A stretch of 5,125 nt of DNA from Caldifarciminota bacterium (GTDB taxonomy: Bacteria; WOR-3; Hydrothermia; WGAB01), in the NCBI GenBank assembly GCA_015489295.1, contig WGAB01000369.1, positions 1 to 5,125 of the forward strand. The letters run 5' to 3'. The position numbers and the translations under genes were made by a program. Positions 1 to 3,590 of the stretch are shown piece after piece. The first letter of the stretch is position 1, and each line of letters opens with the position of its first letter. The notes beneath the pieces were generated by a model. That model was not told the DNA's origin. It searched no databases and saw only the letters and a program-made list of their open reading frames with translations.

Positions 1-1
1 G

Positions 2-163
2 ATTCTGCCCCAGGGCCGGCGCATTCGCGAGGCCTACCGGGTAAACGCCTTTCCCACCCACTTCGTCGTATCGCCGGACGGCCGTATCGTGTTCAAGCAG
101 GTGGGCTACATGCCGGGCACGGCCGAGCGCCTCAAGGCCCGCATTGAGGCCCTGCTGCGGTGA
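2..163 (+). CDS. C-terminal end of a TlpA/ResA-like thioredoxin-fold protein (5' truncated by window)
   Basis: Reading from base 2 gives 53 codons ending at TGA 161-163. The peptide contains YRVNAFPTHFVVSPDGRIV followed by a G-Y-M-P-G turn and a final amphipathic helix (AERLKARIEALLR). The FPT tripeptide is the cis-proline loop of thioredoxin folds. The strand-PDG-strand hairpin and C-terminal helix after it are characteristic of the TlpA/ResA/peroxiredoxin-like branch, whose members are usually exported, membrane-anchored thiol-disulfide reductases acting in cytochrome c maturation or periplasmic redox. The CXXC active site and any signal peptide would lie upstream of the window, so redox activity and location cannot be confirmed. 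No U-tract terminator follows the stop; a GC hairpin and repeats begin at once. The fold is quite sure, the specific role is not. Confidence 0.8.
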   Translation: MLPQGRRIREAYRVNAFPTHFVVSPDGRIVFKQVGYMPGTAERLKARIEALLR

Positions 164-164
164 T

Positions 165-190
165 CTCCGGAAGCGGAGGTGCCTCCGGAG
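165..190. other. GC-rich inverted repeat just after the thioredoxin-like gene
   Basis: CTCCGGA (165-171) pairs with TCCGGAG (184-190), and an alternative inner hairpin CGGAGG-TG-CCTCCG sits at 174-187. It starts two bases after the stop codon. It may slow transcription or protect the mRNA 3' end, but there is no T-run after it, so it is not called an intrinsic terminator. It runs directly into the first REP-like sequence. Confidence 0.5.
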
Positions 191-253
191 CGGCTTCAGC
201 CACGATAAGCCAATTCATCCCCGCCCCTGGCAAGCCCGACAGCAAATCGTCCC
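187..253 (+). repeat. Direct repeat copy 1: REP-like head plus CCCGCCCCTGGC tail
   Basis: The copy begins with the REP-like GGAGCGGCTTCAGCCACGA, where one stem base is altered relative to GCCGCGA. It continues through CCCCGCCCCTGGC to CAAATCGTCC. The same order of elements recurs at 471-535 with small indels. It is non-coding repeat material; short reading frames across it are repeat translations. Confidence 0.7.
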
Positions 254-270
254 CTCCCTCTGGGAGGGGA
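250..270. repeat. Palindrome with 9-bp arms, TCCCCTCCC / GGGAGGGGA
   Basis: Perfect 9-bp arms (250-258 and 262-270) surround a 3-base loop, followed by ATTGAGGGGAGGG. The CTCCC...GGGAG palindrome followed by an ATTGAGG-like stretch resembles, in reverse orientation, the palindrome at 3258-3276 with its adjacent CCTCAATCCT. The two are probably degenerate members of one intergenic repeat class. Confidence 0.6.
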
Positions 271-286
271 TTGAGGGGAGGGCATT

Positions 287-420
287 TTGGAGTGCGGCAC
301 CTGGGTGCCGCTCTGGAATTCCGACGTGGAGCCTTCCAGTGCTGTTTAGACGGGAGCCGTGCCCTTTGTGAACGGGGGAACCTCCGGCTTTCAAAGCGGT
401 GCCGAGGCACCGCACTCCAA
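287..420. repeat. 134-bp segment bounded by inverted copies of the GCGG(TG/CA)CC hairpin module
   Basis: The left end TTGGAGTGCGG (287-297) is the exact inverse of CCGCACTCCAA (410-420). Each end carries its own 8-bp hairpin: GCGGCACC-TG-GGTGCCGC at 294-311 and GCGGTGCC-GA-GGCACCGC at 396-413. About 70 bp of otherwise unrecognised sequence lies between. The shape resembles a small non-autonomous element with terminal inverted repeats. However, a third module copy at 3182-3199 stands alone, so it could equally be two independently placed hairpin repeats. No transposase and no clear target-site duplication are visible. Confidence 0.5.
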
Positions 421-451
421 GAGTCGGCCATCGCCGCTAAAGCGGCTCCTA
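394..451 (+). repeat. Composite repeat copy 1: GCGGTGCC hairpin + spacer + REP (second copy at 3179-3235)
   Basis: In order it contains an 8-bp-stem hairpin (396-413), the spacer ACTCCAAGAGTCGGCCA, and a REP hairpin GCCGCT-AA-AGCGGC (433-446). The same order and spacing recur about 2.8 kb away at 3179-3235 with only a few differences, so the modules travel as a unit. It is intergenic and not coding. Confidence 0.8.
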
Positions 452-490
452 CAAAAACCTGGCCCTTGTAGGAGCGGCTTCAGCCGCGAT
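430..490. repeat. REP pair (BIME-like inverted pair of REP hairpins)
   Basis: Two 24-base REP arms in opposite orientation (430-453 and 467-490) are separated by 13 bases. Each arm holds its own hairpin: GCCGCT-AA-AGCGGC (433-446) and GCGGCT-TC-AGCCGC (474-487). The arms can also pair with each other apart from three mismatches, two of which are the positions that keep each arm's internal stem paired. In families such as those of enterobacteria and pseudomonads, REP pairs are mobilised by RAYT (TnpA-REP) transposases and affect mRNA stability or transcription termination. No RAYT gene is in this window. Confidence 0.85.
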
Positions 491-535
491 AGCAATCCTC
501 CCCGCCCCTGGCGGGCGGACCGCTCCAAATCGTCC
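471..535 (+). repeat. Direct repeat copy 2: REP head plus CCCGCCCCTGGC tail
   Basis: This is the partner of 187-253: GGAGCGGCTTCAGCCGCGA, then CCCCGCCCCTGGCGGGCGG, then CAAATCGTCC. Its REP head is also the right arm of the REP pair at 430-490. The tail contains a small hairpin, CCGCC-CCTG-GCGGGCGG. Confidence 0.7.
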
Positions 536-601
536 GCGTCTGCAGGTTGCTCCATTGTGGCGTCCCTGCCCCGCATGCGTTCCCCACTTTTCCATCGTTC
601 C

Positions 602-630
602 TTGACAAGGCCTGGGGATGCGTGTATCTT
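602..630 (+). promoter_or_regulatory. Sigma70-type promoter candidate
   Basis: TTGACA (602-607), a 17-base spacer and TATCTT (625-630) give a consensus -35, ideal spacing and a 4/6 match at -10. Transcription would begin near 637 and run toward the membrane-protein gene at 1046, leaving a leader of about 410 nt. This is the best promoter-like sequence I could find on the plus strand between 164 and 1046. Confidence 0.6.
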
Positions 631-945
631 CGGGCTGCAGAGAAAAGCGGGAGATCATTCGACCGGTCATGATTTTGGCCCTGTGCGGGGTTGACGAATC
701 TTAGGAATCTGCCCCTGTCCCCCTTCCGCCCTCTTCACGCACCTCTACTACCCCAGGGTCGACGCCAAGGCACGGAACTTTAAGCGGAGAATGGAGAGAA
801 AGAAAACGCGCGCCTCTGCAACGCAGAAGGCCCAGGCTTCGGAACCTTCCGAGGTCACCTGAACCAGGCGTCGATCTCCTCTCCAGAAGCGGCTAACGGT
901 TCCTCGAACCCCTGGTTGAGGAGGAAACCTCGGGCCTTTCTCGCC

Positions 946-957
946 GTGGCATGCCAC
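946..957. promoter_or_regulatory. 12-bp perfect palindrome GTGGCATGCCAC, possible operator
   Basis: It is a perfect two-fold symmetric 12-mer with no loop, about 90 bp upstream of the start at 1046. That geometry suits a dimeric repressor or activator site better than an RNA hairpin. No regulator is encoded nearby, so this is only a candidate. Confidence 0.25.
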
Positions 958-971
958 ACTCCAGGTGGAAA

Positions 972-989
972 CCGGGGACCCGTCCCCGG
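972..989 (+). promoter_or_regulatory. GC hairpin CCGGGGAC-CC-GTCCCCGG upstream of the membrane-protein gene
   Basis: Perfect 8-bp arms with a 2-base centre lie 56 bases before the start codon. No T-run follows (TGTTAAGATCAC), so it is not an intrinsic terminator. It could be an attenuator stem, an mRNA-stabilising 5' hairpin or a protein-binding palindrome. Confidence 0.35.
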
Positions 990-1034
990 GTGTTAAGATC
1001 ACTTAGGTAAAACGGGCGCAGTAAAAAAACTATT

Positions 1035-1040
1035 AGGAGG
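1035..1040 (+). promoter_or_regulatory. Ribosome binding site for the membrane-protein gene
   Basis: AGGAGG is a full anti-SD match with a 5-base spacer (CAACT) to ATG 1046, which fixes the start of this gene. Confidence 0.9.
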
Positions 1041-1045
1041 CAACT

Positions 1046-1540
1046 ATGGATTTCACCACCATATTGCGGTTCATTCATATTTTCGCCGCCATCTTCTGGA
1101 TGGGGACGACGCTCTTCATGCTCTTCTTTTTAGAGCCGGTGATACAGCGGATGGGCCAGACGGGAGGCCGGGTAATGCAAATGCTGGCCAGCGAAACGCG
1201 TTTTCCCCAAATCATCGCCCTGTCCGGACTGATCACGGTGCTGGCGGGATTGGGCCTATATGGCATGATGCACGGTTTCGATCTCGCCATCCTGTTCGGC
1301 CCCAGATTACCGCTCGCCCTGGGGGCACTGGCGGGCATCCTGGCGTTTTTCACAGGCTCCTACTTTCAGGGCCGCTCGGTCAAGCAATTGGTAGCCTTGG
1401 ACGCGACCATTGCAACCCAAAACGGCCCACCCACACCTGAACAGAGGGCGCAGATGCAGCAGCATCAGGCCCGCATCGCCCTGGGTACCCGCATTACCGC
1501 CGTCCTCATGGTGCTCGCGGTCATCGGCATGGTGGCATAG
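1046..1540 (+). CDS. Four-helix integral membrane protein, CopD/DUF2269-like
   Basis: A 164-residue protein with a perfect AGGAGG site five bases before its ATG. Four hydrophobic segments are visible: residues about 6-28 (RFIHIFAAIFWMGTTLFMLF), 54-75, 84-107 and 144-163. There is a polar, Gln-rich cytoplasmic or periplasmic loop between helices 3 and 4 (112-143). The RFIHIFAAIFWMG start, with a His (11) and a Trp-x-Gly (18-20) inside helix 1, resembles the first helix of small CopD-like/DUF2269 inner-membrane proteins. That family sometimes has haem- or copper-related roles but is mostly uncharacterised. No catalytic site is evident and I assign no reaction. It appears to be a single-gene transcription unit: preceded by a long leader with a promoter candidate and followed by a REP pair that separates it from the convergent lipoprotein genes. 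The membrane topology is firm, the family assignment moderate. Confidence 0.85.
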   Translation: MDFTTILRFIHIFAAIFWMGTTLFMLFFLEPVIQRMGQTGGRVMQMLASETRFPQIIALSGLITVLAGLGLYGMMHGFDLAILFGPRLPLALGALAGILAFFTGSYFQGRSVKQLVALDATIATQNGPPTPEQRAQMQQHQARIALGTRITAVLMVLAVIGMVA

Positions 1541-1589
1541 AGCACCGTGCGTGGGTCACCGGCCGATCGGCAAAAGGAAATCGCAAAAC

Positions 1590-1597
1590 AAGGAGGA
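1590..1597 (+). promoter_or_regulatory. Orphan Shine-Dalgarno sequence with no following gene
   Basis: AAGGAGGA sits 50 bases after the stop at 1540. No ATG, GTG or TTG follows at usable distance, only ATTACTAAAT and then the REP pair beginning at 1610. It may mark a lost downstream gene, or may be chance in purine-rich DNA. Confidence 0.3.
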
Positions 1598-1609
1598 AGT
1601 ATTACTAAA

Positions 1610-1672
1610 TCGCCGCTGAAGCGGCTCCTACAGCCTACTCGCAGGTTATCGTAGGAGCGGCTTTAGCCGCGA
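1610..1672. repeat. REP pair between convergent genes; probable 3'-end/termination barrier
   Basis: Two REP arms in opposite orientation (1610-1631 and 1651-1672) are separated by 19 bases. Left-arm hairpin: GCCGCT-GA-AGCGGC. Right-arm hairpin: GCGGCT-TT-AGCCGC. The arms can also pair with each other over about 22 bp with few mismatches. The pair lies between the 3' end of the plus-strand membrane-protein gene and the minus-strand PD40 genes, the classic location for REP pairs that stabilise 3' ends or stop read-through. Its right end is nine bases from the stop codon of the truncated minus-strand PD40 fragment. Confidence 0.85.
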
Positions 1673-1681
1673 CCGGGAAGC

Positions 1682-1834
1682 TCAAAAAGTAATCTGTTCA
1701 AAACCTGTTCCATCTATGTTTATTCTCCAGAGGACGAATTTTGTTTTCTCTGAATTTAATGCACTGAATACCAAAGTTCGTGAATCGGGAAACCGTGAAA
1801 GATCCATAGATAGAGACAGGAACCTCTGTCTCAT
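1682..1834 (-). pseudogene. Truncated PD40 (TolB-like propeller) paralogue, 50 codons
   Basis: Starting at ATG 1834-1832, which overlaps the stop of the upstream lipoprotein gene as ATGA, the frame reads MRQRFLSLSMDLSRFPDSR and continues to INIDGTGFEQITF, stop at 1684-1682. Residues 14-50 form one PD40/WD40-like repeat: F-PDSRTLVFSA, a strand ending LWRIN, then DGTGFEQIT. A functional propeller needs several such repeats and this family normally starts with a signal peptide. Here only about 13 residues precede the repeat and nothing follows it, so the gene has lost its N-terminal and distal parts. The REP pair starts nine bases beyond the stop, near the breakpoint. It could instead be a translated small protein, but truncation is the simpler reading. 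Confidence 0.6.
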
Positions 1835-1907
1835 CCTCCACCCCCTTCCAAGAAGTTGAAATCCCCGATGAAGGGGGTTTTGTTGCATCCCTTGGTATCC
1901 ATGATCC
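1830..1907 (-). repeat. Gene-junction repeat, copy A (3' end of intact PD40 gene + start of truncated paralogue)
   Basis: It matches 2783-2858 at about 85% identity by eye, including a 24-base identical core (1853-1876 = 2806-2829). On the minus strand it encodes MDTKGCNKTPFIGDFNFLEGGGG, then the overlapping ATGA. It therefore carries the C-terminus of one PD40 gene and the start of the next. Confidence 0.8.
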
Positions 1908-2787
1908 AGATGTCTCCCTTTTCGGGCCTTGTATATAAAATCTTTTCTCCGTCTTTTGACCAGTTGGCATATTTCCCCCAGGCCAAGGGCACCGGGTTGG
2001 AGCCATCGGCGTCCATCACCCACACCATCGGTCCTTCCCCTGGTCTCTGTGCCACAAATAGAATCTTTGAACCATCGGGGGAGTAAGCAAGACCATCAAT
2101 CTGTATGATATCCAGCTCTCCTCCCCTCAAAAGAATCCTGTACTCCTCACCCGATGTATCCGCATAGGCAATCACCGGATGATGCCCCTCCCAATCCACA
2201 AAAATCAAATGCCCCCCATCCGGAGCCCAATCAGCGATCCACCATCTGTCTCCTACCTTGCGCTTATCTCCTCCATCAGAATTCATCATCCAGGTCCCTG
2301 GTGAATCCCCGTAACCCTGCTCATAGATAATTTTTCTCCCATCCGGGGACCATCTGGGGAAGAAATTTTCTCCTGAGGAGGTCAACTGGGTCAAACTGTC
2401 CCCATTCACCTTGATCTTCCAGATCTGCTTCCCCCACGAAAACACAAGCCACTTTCCATCCGGTGAAAAATCGAGGCCGCTTGGGAGTGGGAATCCGGTG
2501 AAGATCAATCCTGTGAGGAATGCTTTAAAACGATCCTCTTTCACAAAATAGAAGAAAATTCCAATAGTATCCTTGCCGGGCGGGTTACCGTAAGGATTTC
2601 CGGAATAGACGAAAGAGACAATTGTCCCATTAGGAGATACAGCAACATCGGAATAATGGATCTGTCCCCACACCCCACCTGGTTCTTCCGAGCAGTAGCC
2701 GGGGTAGGGATTGGGCTTTTCCAGGTCTCCAGTTCTGCAAGAGAGTGCAAGCAGGCTCAGGGTCAAACCGACCCATAGGGCCCTCAT
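1831..2787 (-). CDS. Exported lipoprotein with six PD40/TolB-like beta-propeller repeats
   Basis: A 318-residue protein. Start ATG 2787-2785 is chosen because AAGGAGGT lies five bases upstream and the N-terminus MRALWVGLTLSLLALSC is a lipoprotein signal peptide with Cys17 as the lipidation site. Position +2 is Arg, which would favour the outer membrane under the usual sorting rule. In-frame extension to TTG 3030 is possible but lacks these signals. Six repeats with an S/APDG-type turn are seen: SPNG 51-54, SPDG 108-111, SPDG 147-150, APDG 188-191, SPDG 236-239 and SKDG 277-280. Most are followed by a strand and an IW/VW-x-M-D-x-D/KG turn. PD40 repeats occur in TolB and in many surface or periplasmic propellers that bind proteins or glycans; the ligand here is unknown. 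GC is clearly lower than in the end genes. The C-terminal EGGGG codons double as the ribosome-binding region of the overlapping paralogue remnant. Confidence 0.85.
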   Translation of the reverse strand: MRALWVGLTLSLLALSCRTGDLEKPNPYPGYCSEEPGGVWGQIHYSDVAVSPNGTIVSFVYSGNPYGNPPGKDTIGIFFYFVKEDRFKAFLTGLIFTGFPLPSGLDFSPDGKWLVFSWGKQIWKIKVNGDSLTQLTSSGENFFPRWSPDGRKIIYEQGYGDSPGTWMMNSDGGDKRKVGDRWWIADWAPDGGHLIFVDWEGHHPVIAYADTSGEEYRILLRGGELDIIQIDGLAYSPDGSKILFVAQRPGEGPMVWVMDADGSNPVPLAWGKYANWSKDGEKILYTRPEKGDIWIMDTKGCNKTPFIGDFNFLEGGGG

Positions 2788-2858
2788 TCCCCACCTCCTT
2801 CTAAAAAGTTGAAATCCCCGATGAAGGGGTTTTATTGCATCCAGTGGTGTCCATGGCC
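2783..2858 (-). repeat. Gene-junction repeat, copy B (remnant PD40 3' end + RBS and start of intact PD40 gene)
   Basis: The counterpart of 1830-1907. On the minus strand it still reads MDTTGCNKTP in the matching frame, but one C is missing from the C-run (four instead of five). The frame then shifts to SSGISTF and stops at TAG. The ribosome binding site AAGGAGGT and ATG of the intact lipoprotein occupy its downstream end. Confidence 0.8.
2793..2800 (-). promoter_or_regulatory. Ribosome binding site of the PD40 lipoprotein gene
   Basis: On the minus strand AAGGAGGT is five bases before ATG 2787-2785. It decides the start over the longer in-frame alternative. The equivalent site in copy A reads AAGGGGGT and lies inside the lipoprotein's own final codons. 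Confidence 0.85.
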
Positions 2859-2870
2859 TGCGCACCGGTC
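2801..2870 (-). pseudogene. Decayed 3' end of an upstream PD40 paralogue
   Basis: On the minus strand AMDTTGCNKTP aligns with IMDTKGCNKTP at the C-terminus of the intact gene. A single-base deletion in the C-run then truncates it at TAG just upstream of the lipoprotein's ribosome binding site. Beyond about 2870 the similarity fades into sequence with stops in the relevant frame. It looks like the last relic of a gene that once preceded the intact lipoprotein in the same operon. Confidence 0.5.
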
Positions 2871-3110
2871 CCGTTTCCAGCTTTATCGGCCTGAAGACTT
2901 TCAGAGCCCTTCTGGAGGAGGGAGCCCATCGGTCTGGACCACATCGGTTTATCTGAAGGATACCGGGGCCACGGTTGAAACACGGGGAGGACGGGAAAAG
3001 TAAGGAGAGTAGGGGGAAAGGAAGCATCAAGATTCACAATCTCCTCCTGCCGATCCCGTAGTTCAGTTTTCCGTTGCCCGTGCAAGGTTCAACCTCCGGG
3101 TTTCAAGTTT
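2871..3110. other. Gene-free leader upstream of the PD40 region
   Basis: No convincing gene is seen on either strand. On the minus strand GGAGGAG near 3040-3050 is followed by possible GTG and ATG codons, but the resulting short frames have no recognisable domain. The region lies between the minus-strand promoter candidate and the PD40 remnant and probably forms a transcribed leader. Confidence 0.4.
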
Positions 3111-3138
3111 TTTATAGTGGGAGAGAGGGGCTTGTCAA
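3111..3138 (-). promoter_or_regulatory. Sigma70-type promoter reading toward the PD40 lipoprotein gene
   Basis: On the minus strand TTGACA (3138-3133), a 16-base spacer and TATAAA (3116-3111) match consensus at 6/6 and 5/6. Transcription would start near 3104 and run through the decayed junction copy to the lipoprotein start at 2787, a leader of about 315 nt. It is the best promoter-like sequence seen in the window. Confidence 0.65.
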
Positions 3139-3178
3139 GTCTTGAGGAGAATTGCTGGCAGGGGCTTGCCCGAGTTCC

Positions 3179-3235
3179 AGAGCGGTGCCGGGGCACCGCA
3201 CTCCAAGAGTCGGCCATCGCCGCTGAGGCGGCTCC
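3179..3235 (+). repeat. Composite repeat copy 2: GCGGTGCC hairpin + spacer + single REP
   Basis: It contains the hairpin GCGGTGCC-GG-GGCACCGC (3182-3199), the spacer ACTCCAAGAGTCGGCCA and a REP hairpin GCCGCT-GA-GGCGGC (3221-3234). It is nearly the same as 394-451 and shares that copy's order and spacing. Unlike copy 1, no inverted REP partner follows; the REP runs into CCTCCGGAGC and then other repeat material. Confidence 0.8.
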
Positions 3236-3257
3236 TCCGGAGCACCCCCACCTCAAT

Positions 3258-3276
3258 CCTCCCCCTGAGGGGGAGG
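3258..3276. repeat. Palindrome CCTCCCCCT-G-AGGGGGAGG
   Basis: Perfect 9-bp arms flank a single central base, preceded by CACCTCAATCCT. It is probably related to 250-270 and forms the head of the first of the three tandem units that follow. Confidence 0.65.
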
Positions 3277-3408
3277 AAGTTACTGAACCACAAGGAGTTA
3301 TCGCAAATTGGTCCCTCAGAGGAAGGAAGTTGTTGAACCACAAAGAGTTGGCGATGGTCCCCTGGGGGAGGAAGTTGTTGAATGGCCAGGTCCTGGGGAT
3401 GATCCGCC
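3263..3408. repeat. Three degenerate tandem units, period 45-50 bp
   Basis: Each unit opens with a C/G palindrome (CCCTGAGGGGGA, CCCTCAGAGGAA, CCCCTGGGGGA), then GGAAGTT-N2-TGAA starting at 3275, 3325 and 3370. Units 1 and 2 also share CCACAA(G/A)GAGTT and end in TTGGTCC/ATGGTCC; unit 3 diverges after TGAA. Both strands stay open in places, but the translations have no domain, so this is read as non-coding tandem repeat. Confidence 0.65.
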
Positions 3409-3578
3409 TTGTGGGAGAAAAAAGCTGGAGGCAGGGCCTTCGCAACGATCCCCCTCGGCACGCTCTCTCCCGGCACGGGAAAGGTTGCCGGAGGGCAGGG
3501 CGTTAGAGGCAGCCCCCGCCGTTCCTTCAAAGCGCTCTTCCGCGGAAAGCCCTCCACGACCTGTAAAATTGAAGGTTT
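3409..3578. other. GC-rich intergenic DNA before the NAD+ synthetase operon
   Basis: I see no gene here. The only notable elements are a perfect 10-bp palindrome TTCCGCGGAA (3538-3547) and a TAAAAT (3564-3569) that could be a -10 element. It lacks a good -35 at proper distance, so no promoter is called. Confidence 0.35.
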
Positions 3579-3586
3579 AAGGAGGA
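3579..3586 (+). promoter_or_regulatory. Ribosome binding site deciding the GTG start at 3591
   Basis: AAGGAGGA is followed after four bases by GTG 3591. An ATG at 3586 overlaps the site itself and opens only seven out-of-frame codons, so GTG is preferred. Confidence 0.8.
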
Positions 3587-3590
3587 TGCT

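Larger units (their letters stand above)
637..1045 (+). other. Gene-free, hairpin-rich leader or intergenic region before the membrane-protein gene
   Basis: No credible gene is seen on either strand. The region carries several compact inverted repeats: ATCAT..GACC/GGTCATGAT (654-673), GCC-TCTGC-AAC-GCAGA-a-GGC (812-831), TCGGAA-CC-TTCCGA (839-852), CCTC-g-AACC-CCT-GGTTGAGG (902-921), the palindrome GTGGCATGCCAC (946-957) and CCGGGGAC-CC-GTCCCCGG (972-989). If transcribed from the promoter at 602-630, this would be a folded 5' leader or a separate small RNA. It does not match any riboswitch class that I recognise, so the role is open. Confidence 0.4.

Noticed and set aside
394..490. Possibility of a CRISPR array from the repeated palindromes
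   Set aside because: Repeats are irregularly spaced, in both orientations and of REP type; there is no regular repeat-spacer pattern and no cas gene.
132..694. Several open frames on both strands across the first repeat mosaic
   Set aside because: They translate REP and hairpin repeats into Arg/Pro/Ser-rich peptides on both strands at once, with no domain and no ribosome binding site.
812..921. Possible tRNA or known riboswitch in the hairpin-rich leader
   Set aside because: No complete cloverleaf or CCA-end geometry and no conserved riboswitch core that I can identify; only isolated stems are visible.
748..1002. 84-codon minus-strand frame in the leader region
   Set aside because: No recognisable domain, no good ribosome binding site, atypical composition, and it overlaps several hairpins.
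2788..3030. In-frame N-terminal extension of the PD40 lipoprotein to TTG 3030 or ATG 3027, whose first residues are hydrophobic
   Set aside because: The extension crosses the decayed junction copy, has no well-placed ribosome binding site, and would bury the lipoprotein signal peptide that starts at 2787 behind AAGGAGGT.
3564..3569. TAAAAT as the -10 of a promoter for the NAD+ synthetase genes
   Set aside because: No acceptable -35 sequence at 16-18 bases upstream, so it was not called.
3089..3580. Long open frames on both strands through the second repeat mosaic
   Set aside because: Their length comes from stop-poor GC-rich tandem repeats. The repeating peptide simply mirrors the 45-50 bp DNA units and no start signal is convincing.
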